Shown here piece after piece: positions 1 to 11,083 of a stretch of DNA of 64,000 bases. The stretch is taken from positions 2,121,148 through 2,185,147 of the forward strand of contig SMSO01000014.1 of the NCBI GenBank assembly GCA_004764695.1, written 5' to 3'. The DNA is from Schizochytrium sp. TIO01. Its lineage: Eukaryota; Sar; Bigyra; Thraustochytrida; Thraustochytriidae. The translations under genes were made by a program, and so were the position numbers. The notes under the pieces are model-generated. The model was not told where the DNA came from. It made no database searches and worked only from the letters and a program-made list of their open reading frames with translations. Position 1 is the first letter of the stretch. The number at the start of each line of letters is the position of its first letter.

Positions 1-439
1 GGATCTTGCTAAGCATGAGCAGGTGATTGCTTCAGTGGCCCAGCTTCTTGTGTCCAAGTCATTTCGTGAGGGTGTTTTTCAATTCATGGAGGACAACGCT
101 GACGCATTTGCAACAGCGTCTGCTGAGGAGGCAAAGGCAAAGATTGGCGATTTCGAGCATCCTCTGGAATACAAGACGATTCATGAAAAGTTTTCCTCAA
201 AGTTTGAGGCGCAAATTGAGGCTCATTTGAAGAAGCTTGGATCTAGCCGCCAGGAGATGTTTGAGTTTCTTCGTCAGCAGGAAGAAGCGAAAGTTGCCGA
301 TGTTGGCGCTAGTGCTTTGGTGCAAACTCTTCTGACCGTGTTCGAGTATGAAACATTTGTTGAGATCATGCGTGATGCTGAACGTCGCAAATACCTTGAG
401 CACATTACCCGTTCATGGGCTGCTACAATTCAGGCCTGA
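1..439 (+). CDS. BART-domain protein (ARL2BP/CFAP36-like), 5' partial
   Basis: The frame is open from base 2 (GAT CTT GCT AAG) with no start codon in view, so the gene begins left of the window; the stop is TGA at 437-439. The visible 146 codons resemble the helical BART domain shared by ARL2-binding protein and the ciliary protein CFAP36. Seen features are a FREGVFQFMEDN helix, the block LEYKTIHEKFSSKFEAQI matching the family pattern L-x-Y-T-x-I-H-x-x-F, then the LLTVFEYETFVEIM helix. Members bind ARL2/ARL3-type small GTPases in mitochondrial, tubulin-folding or ciliary contexts. The tail after the domain is short (RRKYLEHITRSWAATIQA), which fits an ARL2BP-like protein better than the longer CFAP36, but the missing N-terminus prevents a firm choice. 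The gene converges on the minus-strand gene ending at 867. Confidence 0.7.
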   Translation, partial: DLAKHEQVIASVAQLLVSKSFREGVFQFMEDNADAFATASAEEAKAKIGDFEHPLEYKTIHEKFSSKFEAQIEAHLKKLGSSRQEMFEFLRQQEEAKVADVGASALVQTLLTVFEYETFVEIMRDAERRKYLEHITRSWAATIQA

Positions 440-866
440 ACCTTGAAGGTGAAACTGATGAGCAAGCTCTCGAGCCATGAAAATTGAGCAAAATGTGTCT
501 CCCTCAAGATTGATGACAACAAAAGTTAAAAAAGAAAGGAAAACAAAAATGCATCTTCTCCATGCAGATAACACTTCGGGAGGTGCTTCATACTTATCGG
601 TCACAGGTCCAGGCACGCCTATCACGGGAAAATGCAGTGTGATAGCGACTTTGCATACTAGAATAAAAAGTAAGACAAGTTTTTGAAATCTGAGAAAAGA
701 ACTACGTAACATTTGTTTTTCACATCAAAGTCAATAAATAGGAAACAAACAACAAAAACAACAAAAACAACAGAAGAAGAATAGCAAACATCCTCTGGTA
801 CTCTGACTTCCTGTATTTACTCAAGAGAGATCTAAACCATCTTAACCGTGATGTAAAGAATAGAGA
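440..866. other. convergent intergenic region
   Basis: This is the 3'-flank shared by two converging genes. It is A-rich, with an imperfect AAC/AAAAC run at about 743-772. The short reading frames inside it show no recognisable protein. No RNA gene is seen. Confidence 0.6.
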
Positions 867-2861
867 TCAGTCTTGAATTTGGTCACGCAACAGGGTCTGA
901 TCGTTCCGGCTAACGGTGCGCTGCTCAGCTTGAGCATTCTTTCGATCTCTCTTACGGGATGCGATGCTTTGCATTTTCCGAGCAAGGGATCGACGAGTGC
1001 GCGACTTTTCTTCAGGATCGTATGGTCCAATTATATCTAGAACCTCCTCGAATTCCCAAGAATCGTGGAATCGTGAAAAGTTGTCGCCTTCCATCAAACG
1101 ATACACAGCGTCCTTTGCAGGAGCGAACATGTCATAAGCATACTCTTCAGATTCAAAAAGTTTTGCAAGGTCTTTGCGTATGTAGTCATCGATGTTTACA
1201 CAGAGAGGGGCGCTGTCATCAACAAATTTGAAGTAAATCTCACGTGCTGTAGACACAAGCTGTCGAAAGCGAGCTTCAATGACCTTGTCGATATCATACC
1301 CAAGGGACTCCAAGACCTCCTTACGAATCCGATGTGTACCATGAGTCTCCAGCTCTTCCACGGCAAAGAAGAATTGCACATTCTCCTGTGCCACCTCTTT
1401 TTCACAATGCCGCATAAAAGCTTCTCGGCTAATTCTTTGGTATAGAATATCCCTGAGGTTACTTTGTGGGCCTAATACACGCAAGCGAAGCTCAGCATAG
1501 ACAGAAGGTTCATCAACAAAAACGCGGCTAAAATCATCTTCACTCACTGCAAGACAAACTACACCTTTGGATCCTGCGCGCACGGTTGCTGAGTGAGGTC
1601 GATTGGTGACCAATGACAGCTCCCCGAAGTATTCCCCAGTCTGCAACGTTCGAATGAATTCTTCAGACTCACCTTTGAAAACATCGGCAGAACCTTCTGC
1701 TATAAGGTAGAAGGTTTTGTGGTGATCCGAGCCCTCAACCATGATATCTGCATTTGGAGAAAAGGTGATAGGCACAGCCATTGTCGCGAGCATCTCGATT
1801 TTAGTTGGGGAGAGGAATCGTGTAAACTTGGAAGATTCTGGGTTTATCGTAAGAAGCGTACGGGTTCGCATCGCGTCGATTATTTCCTGCTGTAAATCAG
1901 GAGCAGTGCTTCCGAGACGATCAAATGCAGCGCGATCCAATGTAAGCAAGGTAACTTCCGTTAGAGTCGATACTGTCATCGGCCGAGTAGGCGATTTCTT
2001 TTTGCTAATTAGAGCACATTCGCCGAACGCCGCACCACGCTGCATGGTTTTAAGCTCGGTCACACTAAAAGCAGTAGGGTCTTCATCATTGCTCATTGTT
2101 GCCACAACTTTGCCTTCAGCAAGAACATACCAGATGAGTGCCCTTTCGCCAAGGGTATAGAGTCTTTGGTGAGGTCCAACACGAGTGACATTGAACAGGT
2201 TCGCAGCCTTGCTAAGACGCTCATTTGAAATGCGTTTGGACAGAATGTCGACAGTGCTAAGAACCTTGCTCACCCATTTGTTACCTTCCTCCGCCATGTG
2301 TCTCTTCACGCCAGACAAGTAGGGAGGAATGCGCGCTCCAGTGATGAGATGCTTGGGAATGCGAATGACAAAGGTCTTTCTGTCTGTCTTGAAATTAGCA
2401 AGATAACTGAGGTTGTAACGCACCTCGATTGCGCCAACGATGTCGTTTGCAGCAAAGATTTTAGTCACTTCACCTTCAGCGTATCGGGAAACAGCGCCAG
2501 TGATAATGATCGCCATTTCTTCAGCTACTGCGCCACGAGGATAAAGAAGGTGGTTCGCTGGGAGAATGTCCACGGTGAGATAATTCTCAAGGTACTTGAA
2601 GGAGTAGCTGAGCTTGCGGTTGCTTTTCCCCCCAGCAAATAGAGGACTCTTTAAGAAGAAGGATTGTAAAAGATCACCCGTGTCATCTTCTCCTCGCTGT
2701 GAACCAGTCGTGGATAATGCCTCCTCGGAGTAAGTGGAGATCGCGTGCGAACTGACCTTTCGCAGAATCTTTGTAGGGTCATCATCATGTGTTGATTGGC
2801 CTTCTTTGAAACTTGTAGCCACTGTAGGCGCCAACTCCGGTGATGATTGTGTGCAGCCCAT
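867..2861 (-). CDS. Triple cyclic-nucleotide-binding-like plus RGS-domain protein, predicted N-myristoylated
   Basis: 664 aa. I start at 2861 because the protein then begins MGCTQSS, a classic myristoylation signal (Gly2, Ser6) with a palmitoylatable Cys3; the open frame runs 23 codons further upstream, but those residues are valine-rich and unlike a domain. Domains seen: a degenerate cNMP-binding-like fold at about 66-172; a second at about 200-320 with FGECALI (279-285) and an arginine in PTRPMTV; a third at about 345-450 with FGELSL (412-417) followed by RPHSATV, where the usual phosphate-binding Arg is His423; then an RGS-type helical domain at about 475-602. The C-terminus is basic (620-650). 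RGS domains accelerate GTP hydrolysis by G-alpha; CNBDs bind cAMP/cGMP. A membrane-tethered link between cyclic nucleotide and G-protein signalling is inferred. Ligand binding is uncertain because only the middle domain keeps both Glu and Arg. Confidence 0.8.
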   Translation of the reverse strand: MGCTQSSPELAPTVATSFKEGQSTHDDDPTKILRKVSSHAISTYSEEALSTTGSQRGEDDTGDLLQSFFLKSPLFAGGKSNRKLSYSFKYLENYLTVDILPANHLLYPRGAVAEEMAIIITGAVSRYAEGEVTKIFAANDIVGAIEVRYNLSYLANFKTDRKTFVIRIPKHLITGARIPPYLSGVKRHMAEEGNKWVSKVLSTVDILSKRISNERLSKAANLFNVTRVGPHQRLYTLGERALIWYVLAEGKVVATMSNDEDPTAFSVTELKTMQRGAAFGECALISKKKSPTRPMTVSTLTEVTLLTLDRAAFDRLGSTAPDLQQEIIDAMRTRTLLTINPESSKFTRFLSPTKIEMLATMAVPITFSPNADIMVEGSDHHKTFYLIAEGSADVFKGESEEFIRTLQTGEYFGELSLVTNRPHSATVRAGSKGVVCLAVSEDDFSRVFVDEPSVYAELRLRVLGPQSNLRDILYQRISREAFMRHCEKEVAQENVQFFFAVEELETHGTHRIRKEVLESLGYDIDKVIEARFRQLVSTAREIYFKFVDDSAPLCVNIDDYIRKDLAKLFESEEYAYDMFAPAKDAVYRLMEGDNFSRFHDSWEFEEVLDIIGPYDPEEKSRTRRSLARKMQSIASRKRDRKNAQAEQRTVSRNDQTLLRDQIQD

Positions 2862-5800
2862 TTTTGCCGTTCGTATGAGACTCAATCTCACTACGACAAC
2901 CACCTCGAAAACAACCAATGAGACGACCAATAGGTTTTATCAGCAACCTAACTTGATGTCCGGGCCGGCATGAGTTTGGGGTTTGCATTTATGGTGTACG
3001 TGTATATTACAACCAGATCCTGGTAGACTGTTACTATTACGTCGCGCCCGACTTTAAACAAGCTGATGACTTTCAAAGAAAATGTAAACAAAAATCGCTA
3101 CAGGACTCTAGAAAGAGCACCTTATGCGGCCGGTTTCTTGCTCTTAATAGGCAGTTACCCGACGTTGCACGCGCGATGGTGACCATAGTGTCACTACTGG
3201 TTCTTGGGTGTCAACATGACTAAAAGCGTGGTAGCTGGGCTATAGACTTACACTTTGCACTTTACAGCGACATTTATTTACAAATAGTCTTCATAAAATT
3301 TTCGCTGAGCGTACTCTTCTCTGCCCTTATTTCCCTCAGGTTCGGTAGCCCGTTTCTAGGTGATAAACATTCGGCGGCCCATGCTTCCTTTTTGACTGGT
3401 GGACAACCTGAGTAAAGTAGGTAGTTAGTTCCCATGCATCAGCATTTGCAACGTTGAACCTCAAAATGGACTCGGCACTTGCACTTTTCACCACCAAATA
3501 ATCTCCATTTCTGTGGTTTAAAGTAGCCTATAGAGTACTTGTCTAAGTTATAGGGGATGACAGGCAGTTTTTAAAGAAACCAAGTCTCTTGCGTAATAGC
3601 TCTCCTCTTCGGTTCCTCGCATAAACCGTCTGCTCTTCAGCGTCCCCAGTGCCTTGCTTGTAACGTCGAATGGTATCCTCGATAGTCCTTCAGCCGCGAC
3701 AGTTTCTTAAGCCAGAGCTCTTTCTAGAGCTGATCTCCATTTCACCGTAGTAGTTCTAGTGTTTACTACTTCTTGGCATTTTTCTTTTTCTAGCTAGAGG
3801 AAACATTAAAAAAAAATTAAAAAAATTAAAAAATAATAGTAATAAAGCAGCTCCGGTGAAGGACGGCTGAGAGCAAGGAAAGTTTAGAATAAGCATGTGC
3901 CTGGACACCTACTACCTAGCCGAAAGAAAGCTCGAATGCGAGTGCCCACCCTTCAAGATGATGATATACTGTAGGCTTCTGTTAGTCAGAGGGCCTTTTT
4001 AGTTTGATTGAAGGTAAAAGAAAGACGCACCATTTGTGCTTTCGTACCTTTTTTATACCTAAAAATTACCAACAAACAAAAAGAGCGCTTGGTGTGCTGA
4101 GAAAGAGGTGAAACTTCACGTTCTTGGACGCCCATGCGTGTGTGTGTCGACTTCTATAGACGCACGCAGGGGCCCCAGTTGTCGCAAGCAAGTCTCCCAA
4201 ATCTTGAGAGAACTTTATCCGAAGACTTGCTCAGTGCGACGGCCGCGTAAGCGCTCTTGCCGTTTCGTTCATCGTTCAAGTTAAATTTATTTCCATCACT
4301 TGCTTGTGCTCTGTGGCGGCCCACCGGTGGCATTGGCGCTTCCCAGCCCAGATGCTCAATTGGTTTGCGCGTCGTGTGGCCCCAGAATTCTTGTCACGCT
4401 CAGGCAGCGGCACGTGTATCGAGCTGGTCAGATCCACAGGCCTAATGTATAATCGTGCATGCTCTCGTGCGCTTCTGAAAGGGTTTTCTCCTTTAAAATT
4501 TAAAAGGCTTATTTGTGTTACTTGTTTTACCTTTTTTATTACTTAATTTTTTTTATTTATTTTTTTAAAATATATATACCATTTTAATAGTACTACGTAG
4601 AGGCCAAACATGGATTAGAGCAGCACACATAGAAAGAAACCCAAACCTAGTTGTGAAACAAATCCAATGCATACCAGCGGTAGGCATGGTTTACGAGCAT
4701 GCGACGCTAACAGTGCACCTTAGCTTTTGATAAGCCAGTGGCTCGCACTTTTATAAAAGCTAGCACCTCGAACTTCTGCGTGGCCGTGTCAACATGGTAA
4801 GGTCCCCGGTGTGAAGTCTCGGGCAATATACTGAGCAGGCTGCTCACTTGAAATGAATGTTGCTCTCCGAGTCTCCAAATATTTGGAGAACTATTCTCCG
4901 AACAGAATCTGCTGGGTCTTCAACAATGAGTATTCTCAAATCTGTGAGTTCGTCGTGCAACTTGAAGAGTTAATTTCAAGTTGATTGATCAAGATAAGGT
5001 TCAGCTTCATCCTGCTTTAGGGCCAAAACCTTTGCACAGGGTGCAAAGTCGAGGATACATACTTCTCGGAGAGATTTCCTTCTTTAGGCGAGAAACCATA
5101 TCTCGATTTCTCATGTTTATCAAAGCCGTTGTTGTTGTTGTTGTTGTCATTCGTGATGAGCAACATTGTGCGTCGTCTAACATAGATTAAATTTATTTTT
5201 TGACATCAAATTGACGAACCACGAGAGAGGACAACCAAACAAGTATTCTTTTTCAAAAACACTCAAAATGCCTCATATGTATTGTATAGTCGATGGTCTT
5301 CAGGGTTTGAAGAAAAGTGCTACCATTGTATCTAATGTTATTATTACTCTTGATAAAGCTTCATCAGCGAACAAAGCGAGTATATCGCAGTTGCAGCCAG
5401 ATCTGCATGATAGTTATAATATCCTAGGCGATACTAAATTTTGTAAAATACAAAAAAAATGTATAGGCAATATGGATGATGTTTTCTACATACGTACTGT
5501 AAAATTAGAAAGGCTTCTCTTGGTTTTCTATTGATTGCAAGCGTCTGTCGTTTTGTCTTTCTTCTCTACTAGTGACTAGTGCTGGAAAACTTCAGGAATT
5601 TCATATGGCGATACCAACAGCAAGTCACATCATTTTTGGATCAAAGAGAGTCTGTATTTATATGAATGGTCCAACTTAATTTTAGTGTTCACTTTCTTGA
5701 CCAGGGATGCAACCTTTTCATATCACGGAAATTGTGAGCATTATGATCAACAACACCTCTTTTGGTTTAGCTGGAGCCCTGAACCATTCCATACCTGGAT

Positions 5801-7330
5801 TGAGAGAGTACGATGAGATCGCAAACCTTTGCATTGTCTAAATATATGATATTCAGAGGAATGGTAGAGATCTGTATAAAATGATAACAATGCCAACTTC
5901 TTCTGGATGGGTATAGATGGGAACTTCCCCTCTCTTGCAATTGTAACTAATATTCCTGCACACTCTTCTTAAGTATTTGAGGTAGTAATTTTGTCTTTTT
6001 ATACAGTATTTCAAAACGCCATCTCGACATTATCCAATCAATAAAAATTTATTTGGTGAAAAGGGATCTTTTACTTGTTGCAGGACTCCAGTTTGTAACA
6101 ATTTCTAAATCGTCAAAAACCAACATTTTAAGTCCCAAATTCACATTTTAAAAATATAGTATTACTTCGCTATGTATGCCAGAGATATCACCATAATCTA
6201 CAGACTTCCCGATGTTCCCTTCTCTCCCCTTTAGATCATTCGTGGGTATGGCATATTACTCATTAAGCAAAATACCATGTAAACAGTAACGGATATGGAT
6301 GTTTGCTATCTTGGATTGCACACTGCTGATGTAAATAGTATTACATCGCTGTAACCAGCAGGTAAGGAATACTTTGTTCGTTTGTATCGCTGCGCAGAGC
6401 TCGAGAAAGTTGTAGTAATTTGAATGCTAAAGTTTGATCAATGGTCTGCTCAACATTCATCGAAATTATTTGGATCTTGAAAGTTCAAAGACCAAAACCC
6501 ATTGTTTATAAATTTGCAATTTGATAATGCCTTTTATCGTGAGGATAGTTCATTCGAAAACATGAATCTTGGGCTTCAAGTTTATGGTGCTAAAAGTTGC
6601 CTGGGTCTCACTCGATAGCTCATGCTGTAAATATAAATAATATGTTCAAGAAATCAAGAGCCAGGCAAATCAATTCAACCAAGCCAATTATTCTCGAAAC
6701 ATTCATTTCAGCTGGTCTAAAGTTGAGTGTCATAATTAGCTGAGTTTTTATTCGACAATGGATTCTTTGTTTTAAAAGCAGTACTTTATCTCTCTCCCGA
6801 TGCACGACCTTTTTTCTATAGCATTGTTAATCTGGACTATAAATCATACCTTTCTACTCTCACCACCATATTGCTGCCTAACTACTGGCCCAGTTAAAGC
6901 CTAGTTGCTACATAACTACTGTTATTGTACCTTGGATGGTTGCTTTAATATCCACGCCATTATTAGTTATTTAAATGAACATTACTCATATCAATCTTTG
7001 AGACTCTGGCATGAATGCTAGAGCATCCACCTACCCAGTTGTTCTAATTCTTGCAGCCTTTTTGGTTCCCTCGAAAATGAAATCTACGTTCCCATTTATA
7101 CCTAGCTAGGTGAAGATTTGACGCTTATGAAGGTCGCCATGGCCCTTAAATTTAGTGAAGTTAACATGCAATTTCTTTCCTCTTCTGCCCATCCTGATTG
7201 TCTAAGAGATCTGTTGAGTAATTACCATGATCGATACAAGCAATAGGCTAGTACTAATTTGATGTTTAAATCAGCAAAAAAAAAAATCCAAAATAGATTA
7301 CATCGACCGCTACGGCGGCGCTCCTTCACC
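2862..7330. other. 4.5 kb intergenic region between divergently transcribed genes
   Basis: It should contain the promoters of the flanking CNBD-RGS (minus) and exonuclease (plus) genes. An A/T-only tract lies at 3804-3842. A 107-codon frame at 5211-5534 and a 44-codon frame at 5707-5841 look protein-like in places, and stop-interrupted coding-like stretches follow to about 6100. I could not match them to a family, and they may be decayed gene remnants. No tRNA, snRNA or transposon ends are evident. Confidence 0.5.
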
Positions 7331-9334
7331 ATGCTCTCCCGCGTCGCTTTCGGCAGCTGCCGAAGCCTGAGGCGTTCGCGTACTTCTTTCTTTTCTTCTT
7401 CCACTGTGTCTTCCAGTGGCTCTGCGTTCGCGCCTAGTGCTACCCCACTCGTTTTAGGTTCGTCCATCTCGCCTTCACCAGCTTGCCTTCGCTCTCGTTC
7501 TCTGACAGGGTCCGCAACCTCCGGCCTCGAGCCTTTGGATGCGGGTGATGCTCCTAATACTGCATCTTCTTCGACAGCACCTCCCGTTGCCCTGCTGAAG
7601 GAAGTCAAGTCCCCTAAATTGTCTTCTCTGGTCAAGCGGCCTCCAACAATGATCGCATTTGACACAGAGTACAGCACCCTCTCACAGAAATTTTGCAAGA
7701 CGCAGCAGGAGTTCGAAGCTGCTGGAATTCGGATGGCAAGTATCGGATGGGTTCTCTTCGACGACGACGGCTGCATGGTCCACACACAGCCAGCTCACTA
7801 CCTTGTCAAGCCGCACCCTGATTTTCAGATTTCGGAGGCGGCGACTTATCTGCACGGAATCGAGCACGATTTCGCTCACAAAAAGGGTCGCGACATAAAG
7901 GATGTATTACTTACCTTCGCAAGTGTCTGCGCTGTGGTTGAAGAGAATGATGGCATTGTCGTAGGCCACTCGGTCAATGGTGACATCGCTCTCACGTTTT
8001 CTGAAATCAGCCGCCTTGTCTTTGACCCTGCCTCGGACCTCCTTCAGGAGGAGAGGGAGCAGTTAAAAAAATGTGCACGGTTCCTCGCAACATCATCTAT
8101 CTGTACACTTCAGGCTTCTGGACAGTATCGCAAGGAAATTCTTAAACAAAAGAATGATCGCTTTATGAAGCTGCCTGAGGTTTATAATAGCGTCAAAGAC
8201 ACAGTCTTTGGGCAAGTGCGTAGACGTGTTATTCGCAAGAAGCTTGAAACAGAACTCGAGGACTCATGGCATAACGCTGGACACGATGCTGCTATGTCTG
8301 CGATTGTCTATAGAGGGCTTTGGATGAATGAGATGAAGCTTGATTTCATCAAATCTCCGGCTAATGAAGACTTTGCCGCGTTTTACCTCGATGATGACGA
8401 TGATGATGGCGATGATGATGACGATGGTGATGATGCTGATGATGCTGACGAACGCGAAGGATCAGACTCCCTCGAAATAGTCGAAGGAGAGGTCCAGATA
8501 TCTAATCTCGATGACGAAGTGGACGAAGATATGCCAGAGCATAACGGTATTGATTCAATCGATTATTTTAACGAAGAGTTCTTTGAATATACCGCGGAGG
8601 TCATCGAGGATGACATTTTTCATGATAAGGTCGACAAGGCCTTCATTGCTAGATTTAATATTTTCTTGGCAAGGTCAGACGACCTGTTCCCGTCCGTCAG
8701 AGCGGAGGAGCCAACTGGTTTCAAAGCAAAAACACCTGCATCTTTGCAGCAATGGACATTCCCCATTCGTATGTCTGGCGACAAGGTATTTTTTGATACG
8801 ACAGGCCAAGAGTTGACCGAGCTGCAGCAAACTGTTTGTTTAGCTCATCACCGCGATTTCCCAATCTCAATCCACATGGACCAGCGAACTAGTCTCGACT
8901 ATGGTTGCTGTTACACATGGCCGGAGACCGGACACTCCCAAGTTGCGGCTTATTGGCATGCTGACAAAGAGGACTGGTTCTTGGTGAAGCAACCTGATGT
9001 GAAGGTGCGCGATTTGCCACCTGCGTTCTTTCCCATCGTACGACGAGTTTTCCTTCACATGGAGTTTAATAAGCTTGCTCAAGAACAGATTAAGGAAGAG
9101 TTGGGAGGATTGTTCGATGGATCATGCAAGTATTGGTTCTTGACAGCGTATGGTGTGCCTGGTGCACCGCTTTCACAATTCGAAATTGTGAACAAAGTTA
9201 ATCGGGTCGCTCACGCCATTCCTCTCAAAGAGGCAATTGAGAAGCTTCGTGAAATCAACCCTTCTATTACCGTATCACTCGAAGAGCCCATTAATTTAGA
9301 CATCGTACGTGAACAGCTTCTTGTCGCGCCTTAA
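7331..9334 (+). CDS. DEDDh-family 3'-5' exonuclease domain protein, possibly organelle-targeted
   Basis: 667 aa from the ATG at 7331; the open frame reaches 7259, but that part includes an A11 run and looks like leader. The N-terminus (MLSRVAFGSCRSLRRSRTSFFSSS) is Arg/Ser-rich without acidic residues, as in mitochondrial presequences. The nuclease fold spans about 105-330: FDTE (catalytic Asp111, Glu113), GHSVNGD with Asp218, and HNAGHDA with His314 and Asp319, i.e. the full D-E-D-D-h set. An almost pure Asp stretch follows at about 354-375. The C-terminal ~200 residues (Trp/His/Cys-rich, e.g. GCCYTWPETGHSQVAAYWH) are not recognised. DEDDh enzymes degrade single-stranded RNA or DNA from the 3' end; the substrate here is unknown. 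A possible poly(A) signal, AATAAA, lies about 50 bp past the stop. Confidence 0.8.
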   Translation: MLSRVAFGSCRSLRRSRTSFFSSSTVSSSGSAFAPSATPLVLGSSISPSPACLRSRSLTGSATSGLEPLDAGDAPNTASSSTAPPVALLKEVKSPKLSSLVKRPPTMIAFDTEYSTLSQKFCKTQQEFEAAGIRMASIGWVLFDDDGCMVHTQPAHYLVKPHPDFQISEAATYLHGIEHDFAHKKGRDIKDVLLTFASVCAVVEENDGIVVGHSVNGDIALTFSEISRLVFDPASDLLQEEREQLKKCARFLATSSICTLQASGQYRKEILKQKNDRFMKLPEVYNSVKDTVFGQVRRRVIRKKLETELEDSWHNAGHDAAMSAIVYRGLWMNEMKLDFIKSPANEDFAAFYLDDDDDDGDDDDDGDDADDADEREGSDSLEIVEGEVQISNLDDEVDEDMPEHNGIDSIDYFNEEFFEYTAEVIEDDIFHDKVDKAFIARFNIFLARSDDLFPSVRAEEPTGFKAKTPASLQQWTFPIRMSGDKVFFDTTGQELTELQQTVCLAHHRDFPISIHMDQRTSLDYGCCYTWPETGHSQVAAYWHADKEDWFLVKQPDVKVRDLPPAFFPIVRRVFLHMEFNKLAQEQIKEELGGLFDGSCKYWFLTAYGVPGAPLSQFEIVNKVNRVAHAIPLKEAIEKLREINPSITVSLEEPINLDIVREQLLVAP

Positions 9335-10738
9335 GCCGAAACGCATTTCTTGGCCATATGTTTCACTTTATAAATAGGTTTGCACAATAAAAAATTTACC
9401 TAAATTTTCTTTTATGAAAAAAATGCACAGTTGCGCATTTTCTTTTTCATTCTCTTCAATTTTAGTTGAATTATTTGAAGTCTTACTCTCGAAAGGATAT
9501 AATTCGCTGTCGCCAGCCCAACTGTATGTTAATGTCGATTGTTAGTGTATCTCTATCACACGCATAGTTGGAAAAACGCCGCCTATCTGTTCAGTGGTGA
9601 CTGTTTGTATCCTTTATGAAAAGGAGACATTCGAAGAAGATCGCATAAACACAAGAGAACGAGGCAACTAAGCTAAGCAGCTAAGCAACAAGGGGAAATA
9701 AAAGTACGAAGTACGACCTAATTACAGATCAACCACTGGCTGGTCCAGGCTGGCCATGATATGGCGCACTATTTTTGGGGTTATCCAAATTGTACCCCGA
9801 TGCAAAGATATTAAAGATATCTCCAACGCATTTCGTATCGCCATTGAACTTGCGAAACCAATCCTTGTGTTTATTCATTGTCTTCAATTAGGAACATTGA
9901 CCCAAACAGATCAGATCCTTGTCAGACCTCTCGTGGTTTTTCCATTGATGTTTAAAGCATTTAATATTCCTATCAGGAAAGGCATGTTGCTCCATTTCCT
10001 TAAGAATCTTTCGATGATTTAAGTATGTGAAGAGTTGCTTATCGTGATTGGAATATAATAACTAACGCGGTCAGCACTTCTTTAAGGGTGGACCAAGAGA
10101 GAAATTTGGACCTAAAGAATCCATTTAAATACCAATCAGTGTGTATGGTTTGCGGAATGCATTGCAGTCTTAAAAATTGTTGAAATACTAGAATCAAACT
10201 TGCCTCGAAAGCTCAAGACTGTGTCGTTAATTGAGATTAAAATGGAAATGAGGGAAAGTTGTATTCTTTGGAATTTATATGGGTCTTAAAAACGAAAGTT
10301 GCTGGATCTGCAGAATAAAGAAAGAGCTCCCCAAAGATTGTTATGATTTTAAAACCCTGCTCCAAAGGATCAATTCAACTTCATCAGAAACGTAAAACTG
10401 CAAAGAGAGAAAAATATACCATCGTTGTTTCAAGAATTAGTTCATTCTTACGCCAAGCAGCCCAGTCAAGAACCACATAAGATAGGGAGTGTGAGATCAT
10501 AATGAGGAAAGAAATAGCGAAACTAAAATAGCCAAAAACACTGCTAAAGCAGAGTAAATCAAAGCTGTTGGGATACAATACCTTTGTATAGATCAAGCTG
10601 CCTACATACCCAGGCAGGGCATAGATAGGCACTTGGTAATGTACCATGCATGCGTCGAAAATAGCTAGCTGGGAAAGTGCCAAGCCTCGCATCGGCAATG
10701 TGTATATATGTATATGCATGTATGAACGTATGTAGTAT
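9335..10738. other. convergent intergenic region
   Basis: AT-rich. An 88-codon plus-strand frame at 9756-10022 and a hydrophobic minus-strand frame at 10384-10719 are present, neither recognisable. A good minus-strand splice-acceptor-like site (pyrimidine tract plus CAG) ends at 10398 and could pair with the donor-like GTAAAT at 10742 of the next gene. Confidence 0.4.
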
Positions 10739-11083
10739 TTACAGAATTAAATGCCGGTTTGTGCGGGTCAGAACGAGGTAAAGCCGCATTGCTGGGGCTA
10801 CTCTGTCGATGACCCGTTCCATAAAAGTTGTTGCCTCCGCCTGCTGTGCCACTTCTGCGGCAGTTGTGGTTGTAGAGCGCGCAGTAGTCTCAGCTACTGC
10901 AGAAGCGCTTGGCGAAGCGCTTGACGTCCTCACAGCAGCTGATTTGGGTGCAGCAGCAGCCTTCGCAGATGTAGTGCACAAGCGGTTTTGAAAAGAAACC
11001 TTTGTAGATACCACTGAAGGGAAGGGCATCGTGAGAATCTCGCGGCGACCCGCCTGGCGCAGCGTCATGAGTGTGGAGGCCAT
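10739..11083 (-). CDS. small hypothetical protein with putative mitochondrial presequence
   Basis: 114 aa, unrecognised. The N-terminus (MASTLMTLRQAGRREILTMP) is basic and hydroxylated with no acidic residue for its first 15 positions, like a mitochondrial targeting peptide. The middle is Ala/Ser/Thr-rich low complexity, and the end is compact and basic (MERVIDRVAPAMRLYLVLTRTNRHLIL). GTAAAT, a plausible splice donor, overlaps the stop; splicing to the acceptor ending at 10398 would swap the last residue for LLRF, so the C-terminus is uncertain. It is divergent from the gene at 13340 across a 2.2 kb gap. Confidence 0.5.
   Translation of the reverse strand: MASTLMTLRQAGRREILTMPFPSVVSTKVSFQNRLCTTSAKAAAAPKSAAVRTSSASPSASAVAETTARSTTTTAAEVAQQAEATTFMERVIDRVAPAMRLYLVLTRTNRHLIL

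Noticed and set aside
10384-10719. Hydrophobic 111-codon minus-strand frame
   Set aside because: Composition looks like AT-rich non-coding DNA; the stretch may instead be an intron of the neighbouring small gene.
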